64,000 nt of DNA from Halovivax asiaticus JCM 14624 (GCF_000337515.1 NZ_AOIQ01000008.1:125837-189836), one strand, 5' to 3'. Numbered from the stretch's first letter, positions 38,235 to 48,879 are shown. Numbers and translations: made by a program. Notes: generated by a model from the letters alone, not told the origin.

Positions 38235-39317
38235 ATGACCAACACGGACACGGCCAACGACTCGGCCGACCGAGCGGCCGTGGAGACGGTCCCTTCGGGT
38301 GACCGGACCGGTGGTGACGGCGAATCGACATCGCCGGAGTCGGCGCCACCGGCGTCCCCCTCGACCGACCCCATCGTCGAGGCTCGCGGGCTCACGAAGA
38401 CGTACGGCAGCGGCGACGACGCGGTCACGGCAGTCGACGACGTCGACCTTGCGATCGAGCGCGGGACGGTCGTCGGCATCCTCGGGCCGAACGGGGCGGG
38501 CAAGACCACGACGATCAAACTCCTGCTCGGGTTGATCCTGCCGGATGCGGGCGAAGCGCTGACCGATGGTGTCGACGTTATCGACTCGCCCAGAGTGGGC
38601 TATCGTGCGGTCGGCGCGATGTTAGAGGGCGCACGCAACGTCTACTGGCGCCTCACCGTTCGCGAGAACGTTCGCTACTTCGCGCGACTCGGTGATCGGC
38701 CGGCCGACCCGGATCGGATCGACGCGCTGATCGAGCAGGTGGGCCTCACCCAGAAGGCCGACACCACGGTCAACGAACTCTCCCGGGGGATGAAACAGAA
38801 AACCTCGCTGGCGTGTACGCTCGTCCGAGAGACGCCGGTGGTCTTCCTCGACGAACCGACGCTCGGACTCGACGTCGAGAGTTCGCTCGATCTGCGCCGT
38901 GAGCTCCGGACGCTCGTCGACGAGGAGGAGCGGACCGTGATCCTCTCGAGCCACGACATGGACGTCATCGAGGCCGTCTGCGACCGCGTCGTGATCATGA
39001 ACGAGGGTCGCGTCGTGGCCGACGAGACGATCGACGACCTCCTCTCGGTGTTCCGAACGCAGTCCTACCGCGTCCGCCTCGACGGGACACTCACCGCCGA
39101 GACGAAATCGACACTCGAGTCGACCGTCAACGCGACCGACTGGGTCGAACAGGGGGAGACGACGCAGTTCGACGCCCCGGCGGTCCAGGGTGACGCGTTT
39201 CACGAGATGCTGGCGACGATCCGCACGTCGCAGGCGGCGTTCCGGTCCGTCGACCTGCTGGAACCGGACCTGGAGGAAATCTTCCTCGACGTGACCGACT
39301 CGGAGGACGACGAATGA
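38235..39317 (+). CDS. ABC transporter ATP-binding protein
   Basis: 360 residues. After an acidic N-terminal tail of about 45 residues, the ATPase core has Walker A (LGPNGAGKTTTIKLLLG), signature (NELSRGMKQKTSLAC), Walker B (VVFLDEPTLGLD) and H-loop (ILSSHDMDVIEAV). The type resembles DrrA/NatA exporters. Its C-terminus overlaps the permease gene by 4 bp. A TATA-like GGTTATACG lies about 30 bp before the ATG. The exported substrate is unknown. Confidence 0.92.
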   Translation: MTNTDTANDSADRAAVETVPSGDRTGGDGESTSPESAPPASPSTDPIVEARGLTKTYGSGDDAVTAVDDVDLAIERGTVVGILGPNGAGKTTTIKLLLGLILPDAGEALTDGVDVIDSPRVGYRAVGAMLEGARNVYWRLTVRENVRYFARLGDRPADPDRIDALIEQVGLTQKADTTVNELSRGMKQKTSLACTLVRETPVVFLDEPTLGLDVESSLDLRRELRTLVDEEERTVILSSHDMDVIEAVCDRVVIMNEGRVVADETIDDLLSVFRTQSYRVRLDGTLTAETKSTLESTVNATDWVEQGETTQFDAPAVQGDAFHEMLATIRTSQAAFRSVDLLEPDLEEIFLDVTDSEDDE

Positions 39318-40189
39318 GTCACGGCACTGGCGGAGCGGAACGCACTCGAGAAGAGACAGCCGAAGACGAGCAGCGTCGAACGACAGCCGAACCCAAGTAC
39401 CGCCGATCGCCCGTCGCGTCGCTTCGCCGACTCACGACGGCCATCTTCGAGAAGCAACTCGTCCTCCTCAGGCGCTACTGGGTCAACACGGCTGCGATGC
39501 TCGTCACCACCTACTTCTTCTTCGCGATGATCTTCTACGGCGGACAGGCCGTCGCCGGCCCGGCCATCGAGGATTCGCTCGACGGAATCGTCGTCGGCTT
39601 CTTCCTCTTTACGGCGACGCTCTCGGCGTTCTTCGGGACGGCGGCGAACATCCAGAGCGAGGCCCAGTGGGGCACGCTCGAACAGCTGTTCATGTCGCCA
39701 CACGGCATCGGCCGCGTGATGGCGGTCAAGTCCGTCTGGAACGTCGCCCTGAGCGTTGCCATCGCCCTGATCCTGCTCGTGGTCATGCTCGTCACGACGG
39801 GGCGGACGCTGACCGTCGACGTCCTGACCATCTCGGTCGTGACGGTGCTTGCGGTCTGTTCGGTCCTCGGCGTCGGCTTCGTCTTCGCCGGACTCTCGCT
39901 GCTCTACAAGCGCATCGAGAACGTCCAGCAACTCATGCAGTTCGCGTTCATCGGGCTCATCGTCGCACCCGTGACGAACGCCCACTGGGCCGTCGGCCTG
40001 CTCCCGCTCTCGATGGGGAGCGCCATGTTACAGACCTCGATGAGCGACGGGCAGGTCCTCTGGACGTTCCCGCTCGCCGATCTCGGGTTGCTCCTCTTCA
40101 CCGCCGTGGCGTACCCGCTCGTGGGCTATCTCGTCTTCCGCCTGTGCGTTCGTCGGGCACGGCGGCTGGGTGTGATGGGCCACTACTGA
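39314..40189 (+). CDS. ABC-2 type exporter permease
   Basis: 291 residues with six predicted helices (VNTAAMLVTTYFFFAMIFYG; VGFFLFTATLSAFFGTAANI; VALSVAIALILLVVMLVTTG and others). A QSEAQWGTLEQLFMSPHG stretch is typical of ABC-2 permeases of the drug/Na+ exporter class. It works with the overlapping ATPase gene. N-terminal 35 residues are polar. Confidence 0.9.
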   Translation: MSHGTGGAERTREETAEDEQRRTTAEPKYRRSPVASLRRLTTAIFEKQLVLLRRYWVNTAAMLVTTYFFFAMIFYGGQAVAGPAIEDSLDGIVVGFFLFTATLSAFFGTAANIQSEAQWGTLEQLFMSPHGIGRVMAVKSVWNVALSVAIALILLVVMLVTTGRTLTVDVLTISVVTVLAVCSVLGVGFVFAGLSLLYKRIENVQQLMQFAFIGLIVAPVTNAHWAVGLLPLSMGSAMLQTSMSDGQVLWTFPLADLGLLLFTAVAYPLVGYLVFRLCVRRARRLGVMGHY

Positions 40190-40298
40190 CGGTCGACGCC
40201 ACTGTCTTTGCTCCCGGGACGACGCGGGATCGCTGGCCCGAACCACACCGTCGCACCGTTCCCGAAGGCTAATGTCGATACCTGTGTAACCTCGGGTC

Positions 40299-42002
40299 AT
40301 GTACGACGAGGAGGAGCTCTCCGAGATCCGGGAGGCCGAGTCCCGGTGGGAATCGGAGACACTGGATCCGGTACTCGATCGCTTCGGCGAACGCAAGGAT
40401 CGCTTCGCGTCGGTCTCGAACCTCGAGGTCGATCGGCTCTACACGCCCGACGACGTCGCCGACCTCGACTACGACGCGGATCTGGGCTTCCCGGGCGAGG
40501 AACCCTACACGCGCGGCCCGTACCCGACGATGTATCGCGGGCGAACGTGGACGATGCGCCAGTTCGCCGGTTTCGGCACCGCCGAGGAGACCAACGAGCG
40601 CTTTCACTACCTGATCGACCAGGGCCAGACCGGGCTCTCGACGGCGTTCGACATGCCCTCGCTGATGGGGCTTGACTCCGACCACCGGATGAGCCAGGGC
40701 GAGGTCGGCAAAGAGGGAGTCGCCGTCGACACGCTTCGGGACATGGAGATTCTCTTCGACGGGATCGACCTGGACGAAGTCTCGACGTCCTTCACGATCA
40801 ATCCCTCCGCGCCGGTCATCTACGCGATGTACGTCGCCCTGGCCGACAAACAGGGCGTTCCCCGCGAGGAGATCCGCGGCACCCTCCAGAACGACATGTT
40901 CAAGGAGTTCATCGCCCAGAAGGAGTGGACCATCCCGCCGGAGCCCTCCCTCGACCTCGTCACCGACGTCGTCGAGTTTAGCGCCCAGGAGACGCCGAAG
41001 TTCCACCCGATCTCGGTCTCGGGCTATCACATCCGCGAGGCCGGCTCGACCGCGGTGCAGGAACTCGCCTTCACCCTGGCGGACGGCTTCGGCTACGTCG
41101 AAGACGCGATGGATCGCGGCCTCGACGTGGACGACTTCGCCCCGCGCCTGTCTTTCTTCTTCAACTGCCACAACTCGTTCTTCGAGGAGGTCGCGAAGTT
41201 CCGCGCCGCCCGGCGCATCTACGCCCGCGTGATGGACGAGTGGTACGATGCAGAGCAGGCGGAGTCGAAGCGCCTGAAGTTCCACACCCAGACTGCGGGT
41301 CAGTCCCTGACCGCCCAGCAGCCGCTCAACAACGTCGTCCGCGTGACGATCCAGGCGCTCGCGGGCGTGATGGGCGGCACGCAAAGCCTCCACACCAACA
41401 GCTTCGACGAGGCGCTGGCGCTCCCGAGCGAAGACGCCGTCCGCGTCTCGCTGCGCACACAGCAGATCATCGCCGAGGAGTCCGGCGCCGCCGACATCGT
41501 GGACCCGCTCGGCGGCTCGTTCGCCGTCGAGAGCCTCACCAACGAGGTCGAGGAGAAGGCGATGGCCTACATCGAGGAGATCAAAGACCTCGGCGACGGC
41601 TCCGTTCGCGACGGCATCCTGCAGGGCATCGACGACGGGTTCTTCCTCCGAGAGATTCAGGAAGCCTCCTACGAGTACCAGGAACGCGTCGAACGTGAGG
41701 AGGAGGTCGTCGTCGGTGTCAACGAGTACACCCTGGAAGAAGACACCAGTCCGGACCTGCTCCACGTCGACGAGGAAGCCACGAAGGAACGCCAGCTCCA
41801 GCGCCTGGAAGCGGTCAAGGACGAACGCGACGACGAGGCTGTCGCGGACTCGCTCGATACCCTCCGTGAAGCGATCGAGGCCGGCGAGAACACGATGCCC
41901 TACATCGTCGACGCCGTGAAGGCCTACGCCACGATGGGCGAGATCATGGAGGTCTTCGAGGAAGTTCACGGCGCCTACACGGAGCAGATCGGATTGGCCT
42001 GA
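40299..42002 (+). CDS. mutA: methylmalonyl-CoA mutase, large (catalytic) subunit
   Basis: 567 residues forming the TIM-barrel catalytic part only; the B12-binding domain is absent, as in archaea where it is a separate small subunit. Motifs: YTRGPYPTMYRGRTWTMRQF (substrate barrel), GLSTAFDMPSLMGLDSDH, PKFHPISVSGYHIREAGSTA and GGTQSLHTNSFDEALALPS. It converts between (R)-methylmalonyl-CoA and succinyl-CoA for propionate and branched-chain breakdown or the methylaspartate route. No small subunit or epimerase is next to it. Confidence 0.96.
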   Translation: MYDEEELSEIREAESRWESETLDPVLDRFGERKDRFASVSNLEVDRLYTPDDVADLDYDADLGFPGEEPYTRGPYPTMYRGRTWTMRQFAGFGTAEETNERFHYLIDQGQTGLSTAFDMPSLMGLDSDHRMSQGEVGKEGVAVDTLRDMEILFDGIDLDEVSTSFTINPSAPVIYAMYVALADKQGVPREEIRGTLQNDMFKEFIAQKEWTIPPEPSLDLVTDVVEFSAQETPKFHPISVSGYHIREAGSTAVQELAFTLADGFGYVEDAMDRGLDVDDFAPRLSFFFNCHNSFFEEVAKFRAARRIYARVMDEWYDAEQAESKRLKFHTQTAGQSLTAQQPLNNVVRVTIQALAGVMGGTQSLHTNSFDEALALPSEDAVRVSLRTQQIIAEESGAADIVDPLGGSFAVESLTNEVEEKAMAYIEEIKDLGDGSVRDGILQGIDDGFFLREIQEASYEYQERVEREEEVVVGVNEYTLEEDTSPDLLHVDEEATKERQLQRLEAVKDERDDEAVADSLDTLREAIEAGENTMPYIVDAVKAYATMGEIMEVFEEVHGAYTEQIGLA

Positions 42003-42133
42003 TATTTATCGCGCTCCTGTTGTCGAAATCGGTCCAGGAATAGGCGGCCAACCACCATCAGGCAGTGGAATCGACCCGGGACGCGGAGCGTTCACGAACC
42101 ACCTCTTCCGCCCCAACGCGGATATCGTTCGGT

Positions 42134-42142
42134 AATTTTATA
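42134..42142 (+). promoter_or_regulatory. TATA box of the Cys-rich peptide gene
   Basis: AATTTTATATTC is a strong AT-rich box about 30 bp before the ATG at 42170, which favours that start over the in-frame ATG at 42158. Confidence 0.65.
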
Positions 42143-42169
42143 TTCGTCCACATGTGAATGTGTGACGGG

Positions 42170-42436
42170 ATGACAGACGAACGATCCGCTTCCACGGAGA
42201 CGAGTCGACGACAGGTACTGCGTAATCTCTCGGCAAGCGTCGCCGGCGCCGGTGCACTGGCTGCAGTTGGCGGAAGTCGCGGTGCCGAGGCCGAAACCGA
42301 AGCCGAGACCGAAGATATTCCCGATCAATGTGAGTGGGAGTATCGATGCCACGGACGCTACCTCCAGAAACGGATGTGCTGTGATTTCGGCGACTACCAG
42401 TGCGATCCGTGGGAGACCACCAACATCCCGTGTTGA
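42170..42436 (+). CDS. small Tat-exported cysteine-rich peptide
   Basis: 88-residue precursor. Residues 8-38 form a Tat signal (ETSRRQVLRNLSASVAGAGA). A short acidic linker (EAETEAETEDIPD) leads to a 36-residue core with six cysteines, two adjacent: QCEWEYRCHGRY, then KRMCCDFGDYQC, and a C-terminal IPC. Six Cys suggest three disulfides. Tat export of a folded disulfide-rich peptide resembles the arrangement of microhalocins such as halocin C8, but I see no sequence match. It has its own strong promoter; no immunity or transporter gene is obvious beside it. Function unknown. Confidence 0.75.
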   Translation: MTDERSASTETSRRQVLRNLSASVAGAGALAAVGGSRGAEAETEAETEDIPDQCEWEYRCHGRYLQKRMCCDFGDYQCDPWETTNIPC

Positions 42437-42509
42437 GGCCGACACCCGAGAGTATCGCACGAACGTAGTTCGGTCGTGAGCAAAAACCGGGAACGGCGGC
42501 TACCGCCAC

Positions 42510-43304
42510 CTAGTCGGATCCCTGTCCCCGGTCGACAGTATCGACGCTACCACCGACGCGTAGCGTCCCCTCTCGATTCGCCTCGGGAACGCGCGTGATC
42601 GTCATCAGCGTGTAATAGTGATCGAACGCGGTTTCGTCAGCCCAGTCGGGGAACGTCTCCCGGCGCTTGCGAGCGAATTGCTCGCGGAAGTCAGGCGTCT
42701 CCTCGCCGGAGTCCGGGTCTCTCGCCGGGACGATACAGCGACCGCACGGCGTCACGCCCTCGAACCGCACGCCGTCGACCTCGAAGGCGGGTGCGTCAGC
42801 GCCGACGAATCGGTCCTCCCAAAAGGGATCGACGCCGCCGATCTCGACGTTCGCTCGGAGTCGCCGTCGGACGCTCTCGACAGAGAGATCGCCGAACCAG
42901 TCGGCGACGGTCTCGATCGTGGCCGTGGATATCACCGACGGGCCCATCGACCGACGGTCGACGTAGCCGAGCGAACGGTCGCGTTCGATGGTCACGTCGA
43001 GCCCAAAGTACTCGCCGAACCACGACGCCGCATCCCGTCGATCCGATTCGGCGTCGAGGTCGAATCGCCGTCGCGCCCCGTCCGGCGTCTCGACGGTGAG
43101 CGTGTACGAATCCGGCTCGAACGACGTCCGGAGGGTGTGGACGGCGGCCGTCCGCTTGCCGTTTATCACCGCGCCCTCGTTGTCGTACAGCGCGAACTCA
43201 CGGTCGTGAACGAGTGTCCCACCGGAGGTGAACGCCGACGACTCGACGTCGATCCCATCGAGCGCTTTCACCGGGTAGACGCGCAGGCGGTCGAGCGTGG
43301 CCAT
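42510..43304 (-). CDS. MOSC-domain protein
   Basis: 264 residues of the MOSC N-barrel plus MOSC type (mARC/YcbX-like). LRVYPVKALDGIDVESSA at the N-terminus is the usual start, and GVTPCGRCIVPARDPDSGE carries the conserved Cys thought to bind the molybdenum cofactor. Such proteins reduce N-hydroxylated compounds or carry sulfur/Moco. Substrate unknown. ATG at 43304 chosen for the family start MATLDRLRVYPVK; the longer frame adds 25 unsupported residues. Confidence 0.88.
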   Translation of the reverse strand: MATLDRLRVYPVKALDGIDVESSAFTSGGTLVHDREFALYDNEGAVINGKRTAAVHTLRTSFEPDSYTLTVETPDGARRRFDLDAESDRRDAASWFGEYFGLDVTIERDRSLGYVDRRSMGPSVISTATIETVADWFGDLSVESVRRRLRANVEIGGVDPFWEDRFVGADAPAFEVDGVRFEGVTPCGRCIVPARDPDSGEETPDFREQFARKRRETFPDWADETAFDHYYTLMTITRVPEANREGTLRVGGSVDTVDRGQGSD

Positions 43305-43395
43305 TACGGGATCGTCTAGGACGGAAGGGATTAGTCGTTCGCGTTCGGCCGGTGGTGGTGCGATAGAACGGCTGATCACTCGCCGTCATCGTCGC

Positions 43396-43950
43396 TCACT
43401 CAGACGGATTTCGTGCGACGAGTTCGACGCGGCGGGCATCCAGGTCCTCCACGTAGTGGGCGACGATCATGTCGTCCACGAGAGTCCGCAACTCGCCTGG
43501 CTCGAACCGGTATCGTGTCGCAACGCCCGGCCCCGCCCGGGCTTCGCTGACGAGGTGGTGCTCGTAGCAGAGGACGCCACCGGGGACGAGCGTCTGCCGG
43601 ATCGCATCCAGCCGGTCGCGCGTGTCGAAGAAACTGATCGTCACCAGATCGTACGCACCCGATGGAAAACAGTAGTCGTCGACGTCGGCGAGGAGCCAGT
43701 TCACCGACACCCCGCGGTCGTCCGCCCGCCGTCGGGCAGGATCTAGCATCGCTCGCGAGATGTCGATCGCGTCGACCGTCCACCCCCGCTCGGCGAGGGA
43801 GATCGCGTTGCGACCGTGGCCGGTCGCGACGTCGAGTGCCCGACCGGGCGACAGCGCCCCGATCACGTCGCTGAGAACGGGTGACGGAGCCACCTCGCTC
43901 GCAGCTGCCTCATCTGACTCCTCATGGCAGCCGATCTGATCGCGAGTCAC
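43396..43950 (-). CDS. class I SAM-dependent methyltransferase
   Basis: About 184 residues if the GTG at 43950 is used. SAM-binding motif I is RALDVATGHGRNAISLAERG; then VDAIDISRAMLDPARRRA and ADVDDYCFPSGAYDLVTISF (motif II region) and LVPGGVLCYEHH. The class resembles TehB-like small methyltransferases. The open frame could start at the ATG at 44094, but that would place the start only 20 bp from the divergent acs start and inside its promoter, so a shorter start is preferred. Methyl acceptor unknown. Confidence 0.8.
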   Translation of the reverse strand: MTRDQIGCHEESDEAAASEVAPSPVLSDVIGALSPGRALDVATGHGRNAISLAERGWTVDAIDISRAMLDPARRRADDRGVSVNWLLADVDDYCFPSGAYDLVTISFFDTRDRLDAIRQTLVPGGVLCYEHHLVSEARAGPGVATRYRFEPGELRTLVDDMIVAHYVEDLDARRVELVARNPSE

Positions 43951-44078
43951 AGGTGGCCTTCGATCGCCAGGGGCGTAAGCATCTCCCGTAGGGTGTGCAT
44001 CTCCCACTGGGTATCCCAGTCCGCGCTCCCGCGCGACTGTGGAATCCGACGCGATCCAGAATTCGATGGAAGGGAGAA

Positions 44079-44087
44079 TGTTTATCG
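44079..44087 (+). promoter_or_regulatory. TATA-like box of acs
   Basis: TGTTTATCG lies about 31 bp before the ATG at 44115. Confidence 0.45.
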
Positions 44088-44114
44088 GGCTCATCGGTGA
44101 AGAGTTTCGTGACT

Positions 44115-46091
<1,977 letters not shown>

Positions 46092-46226
46092 GCGGGTCGA
46101 GAACTACCGGCACGGATATCGGACGGATGGACTGCCGTTATTTCTGATCTGACGCCGGTTCCCGCTGCCGCCGCTGATCGAGTCGGGCTCTCGGCAGTCA
46201 GTACAGCGTAAATCGGAAGATTAACA

Positions 46227-46234
46227 CATATATC
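46227..46234 (+). promoter_or_regulatory. TATA box of the TFS-like gene
   Basis: CATATATC lies about 29 bp before the ATG at 46260 and indicates a leaderless transcript. Confidence 0.55.
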
Positions 46235-46259
46235 CGACACCCGTGTGTCCCCATCCAAT

Positions 46260-46574
46260 ATGCAGTTCTGCGACGAGTGTGGTTCGATGATGCACACGGA
46301 GGGCGACACGTGGGTGTGTCGCTCCTGTGAGAACGAGGAGCCGCGGAACTCACACACAGAAGCGGCGATGACGACCCAGGATGGACAGCGGAACGACGGG
46401 GCACCCGCCGTAGCCGACGCGACCCAGGGCGCCACCGAGACGGTGCAGGAGTCCTGTCCGGCGGCCGACTGCGACAGCGACCAGGCTTACTCCGAAATGA
46501 TGCCGAAGCCGGGCGGCTCCTACGAGGTTCGGCTGTTCACCTGCGTCGAGTGCGGCCACAAGTGGCGCGAGTGA
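46260..46574 (+). CDS. TFS/RPA12/Rpb9-like zinc-ribbon protein
   Basis: 104 residues with two zinc ribbons: an N-terminal one (FCDECGSMM...VCRSCENEE) and a C-terminal one (SCPAADCDSDQAY...TCVECGHKW), the layout of transcription factor S and RPB9/RPA12/RPC11. In TFS the C-terminal hairpin carries the Asp-Glu pair that triggers RNA cleavage by RNA polymerase. Here that loop reads MMPKPGGSYEV and has no Asp-Glu pair. It may thus be a paralogue that binds polymerase without cleavage activity. Start set by the TATA box. Confidence 0.85.
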   Translation: MQFCDECGSMMHTEGDTWVCRSCENEEPRNSHTEAAMTTQDGQRNDGAPAVADATQGATETVQESCPAADCDSDQAYSEMMPKPGGSYEVRLFTCVECGHKWRE

Positions 46575-46640
46575 GAGAGTGGATTCGACTCTTCGCCGAT
46601 CGGACAGTGCGAAATCAATATCCTCGGACGCCGTCACGAC

Positions 46641-47705
46641 TCAAACGTCCCGCTCGACGACGAATTCGGCGAACGATCGCAACTGCTCGGTCGCCCCGGG
46701 ATCGATGTCGAGGGCGTCGACGTGGGCGAGTGCTTCCTCCGAGAGCGCTCGTGCGCGGTCTTTCGCGTACTCGATGCTCCCGGCGTCCTCGATGATGCGC
46801 AGCGCCTCGGTGATCTCCTCGTCGGTGTTCTCCTCGGCGGCGATGATGTCGGCCAGGCGTTCGGCATCCGCGGGGTCGCTCTCCTCGATCGCGTGAAGGA
46901 CGAGCAGGGTCTTTTTGCCCTCACGGATGTCGTTGCCGAAGGCCTTCCCGAAGTCGCCCGCGCGACCCAGCGAGTGCTCGACGTCGAGCACGTCGTCGCC
47001 GATCTGGAAGGCGACCGCGACCGTCTCGGCGTATTCGGCGGCGTGGCGCTCGACGGCGGCGGACTGGTCCGTCACGATGGCAGCCAGGCGGGCGACGATG
47101 CGACCGAGACAGCCCGTCTTACACGCGCACATCTCGAGGTACTGCTCCCGAGTCGCCCGGACTTCGCGCTCGTTGTGCCAGCAGATGTCCATCCCCTGGC
47201 CGAGGTGGGTGCGGTTGAGTTCGTGCATCAGCATCTCGTAGGCGGCCAGCCGCTGTGACTCCGGGAGGTCGCCCGGATCGTTCGTGATGATCTTCAGCGG
47301 CAGGAAGTACATCGCGTTACCGGCGTTGAGGGCGATATCCTGGCCGAAGCGGTGGTGTAAGGCGGGTTCGCCCCGGCGCGATTCCGCCTCGTCCTCGACG
47401 TCGTCGACGATGATCGTCCCGTTGTGCAAGATCTCGGGGATCGTCGCGTAGGGGAGGTAATCCTCCGGCTTCTCCCCGAAGGCCTCGACGAACACCAGAA
47501 AGAGGACGGCACGCCAGCGTTTGCCGCCGCGGTCCAGCAAGTCCCAGATCGGGTCGACGAGCGCCCGCTGAATGCTCTCTGGGTCGTACTCGAAGGTCGG
47601 CTCGCCGAAGTACGACTCGAGATACGCCGCGTCGACCTCCCGGGGAAGGACGTCGGCGATCGCCGCATCGACGGCGGGCCGCCACTCGGCAAGCGTCTCC
47701 TGCAT
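46641..47705 (-). CDS. idsA: polyprenyl (geranylgeranyl-type) diphosphate synthase
   Basis: 354-residue trans-prenyltransferase. First Asp-rich motif: TIIVDDVEDEAESRRGEPAL. Second: AFQIGDDVLDVEHSLGRAGD. GGKRWRAVLFLVF supplies the IPP-binding Gly-Gly-Lys. It elongates DMAPP with IPP to GGPP or longer chains for archaeal ether lipids. Chain length cannot be fixed from sequence. It fits with phosphomevalonate decarboxylase and archaetidylserine synthase, also in this window. Confidence 0.92.
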   Translation of the reverse strand: MQETLAEWRPAVDAAIADVLPREVDAAYLESYFGEPTFEYDPESIQRALVDPIWDLLDRGGKRWRAVLFLVFVEAFGEKPEDYLPYATIPEILHNGTIIVDDVEDEAESRRGEPALHHRFGQDIALNAGNAMYFLPLKIITNDPGDLPESQRLAAYEMLMHELNRTHLGQGMDICWHNEREVRATREQYLEMCACKTGCLGRIVARLAAIVTDQSAAVERHAAEYAETVAVAFQIGDDVLDVEHSLGRAGDFGKAFGNDIREGKKTLLVLHAIEESDPADAERLADIIAAEENTDEEITEALRIIEDAGSIEYAKDRARALSEEALAHVDALDIDPGATEQLRSFAEFVVERDV

Positions 47706-47771
47706 ACACGCCCGGTCACAGACCGGGGTGAAAAAGATTCAGTTCCCGATTCGTGACCCCCGATCGACACT

Positions 47772-47780
47772 GATTTCTTT
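47772..47780 (+). promoter_or_regulatory. TATA-like box of the NAD-kinase-like gene
   Basis: ATTTCTTTTATCG spans this site, about 28 bp before the ATG at 47805, consistent with leaderless transcription. Confidence 0.45.
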
Positions 47781-47804
47781 TATCGTCGGGACCGATGCGC
47801 ACGC

Positions 47805-48602
47805 ATGGATCCACTCGAGGGTACCGCGGAATCCCTCACTGTCGGCCTCGTCGGGACAGCGGTCGACGCGGTTCCCGGTCTCCGGGCAGTCGGCGCGGAG
47901 CTGGGAGTCGAGTTCTACGAGAGCGGCGCACTCGACGGGCGGCGTCCGTCGCTCGTACTCTGTCAGGGAAACGACGGGCTTCGATCGATCGCCCGTCGTG
48001 ACCTCGACGCGCCCATCCTCTTCATCGAACCACCCCGAACGACGGTGGACTCGACCGAGACACCTGTCGAGTGGGATAGTGACCACACCCCGCCGTTGGG
48101 CGTCGCTCCGACGGAAACGGCCGACGCCGTTCGGACGCTGTTCGAAGCCGGCGGCGCCACCCGCCGACTCGCGACGCTGTCGATCGAGACCGAGGCGACG
48201 ACGGATCTCGCCGTGCGCGACCTTGCCCTCGTCACCGCCGAACCAGGCGCGATCGCGACGTTCACCGCCACGTCCCGCGGCGATCCAATCACCGAGGTTC
48301 GCGCCGACGGCCTCGTCGTGGCCACGCCAGCGGGCAGCCGTGGTTTCGCCTGCGCTGCCGGCGGCCCGACCCTCGAGTGGGAACTGGACGCCGTCACCGT
48401 CGTCGCTCTGTCCCCGTTTACCACCGATACCGCGCCCTGGGTCGGCTCACCCGACGGGCTCGAACTGTCCATCGCGAGCGACGGCCCGGACGCCCATCTC
48501 CAGTGTGACGGGGCCGTGCATCGGACGATCCCGGCCGGATCGACAGTGGACGTCACCCCTGGACCCGACCTCTCGATCGTGACGCCGGCCGACTTGGATT
48601 AG
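47805..48602 (+). CDS. NAD kinase-like protein lacking the GGDG motif
   Basis: 265 residues. The C-terminal half matches the NAD kinase beta-sandwich: VRADGLVVATPAGSRGFACA followed by AGGP is the family DGLxVATPTGSTAYxxSAGGP motif. In the N-terminal half, where active enzymes have a GGDGT loop, this protein reads VLCQGNDGLRSIARRD, so the catalytic Gly-Gly-Asp is not intact, and the region is shorter. It may bind NAD(H) without phosphorylating it, or act otherwise. It is divergent from the prenyl synthase gene. Confidence 0.75.
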   Translation: MDPLEGTAESLTVGLVGTAVDAVPGLRAVGAELGVEFYESGALDGRRPSLVLCQGNDGLRSIARRDLDAPILFIEPPRTTVDSTETPVEWDSDHTPPLGVAPTETADAVRTLFEAGGATRRLATLSIETEATTDLAVRDLALVTAEPGAIATFTATSRGDPITEVRADGLVVATPAGSRGFACAAGGPTLEWELDAVTVVALSPFTTDTAPWVGSPDGLELSIASDGPDAHLQCDGAVHRTIPAGSTVDVTPGPDLSIVTPADLD

Positions 48603-48645
48603 ACCCTCAGAGCGAACGCGACGACGGTACCACCGGTCGCCGGCC

Positions 48646-48879
48646 TCAACTGTTCTCGGGCGCCTCGTCCCGGTGATAATCGAGGTTCTCCTGCTCGAGC
48701 GCGTCGCCTTCGCGCTCCTGGGAGGCGTGTTCGACGTCCTATCGTCGGTCCGCCTCCTGTGCAACTTCCCTGGCTTCCTGCTGTTTCTCGTGCAATTCGT
48801 CGTTCTCGCCGGCGTCTTCTTCCTCGTCGGCGGCAGCCGGGTGCTCGTCCAGTCCGTGATCGTTCGATTCGTTCACCAT
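48646..48879 (-). pseudogene. small acidic protein gene interrupted by an in-frame TAG
   Basis: From the ATG at 48879 the frame reads 46 acidic residues (MVNESNDHGLDEHPAAADEE ... EVAQEADRR), reaches TAG at 48739-48741, and then continues in the same frame for 30 more residues of the same composition (DVEHASQEREGDALEQENLD ... APENS) to TGA at 48646. The two parts read as one Glu/Asp/Gln-rich small haloarchaeal protein of 77 codons in which a CAG (Gln) may have become TAG. It may be a pseudogene, a 46-residue gene with a leftover tail, or a readthrough site; the sequence alone cannot decide. Confidence 0.55.

Noticed and set aside
43951-44094. N-terminal 48-residue extension of the methyltransferase
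   Set aside because: It would run into the acs promoter and lacks family similarity; kept only as an alternative start.
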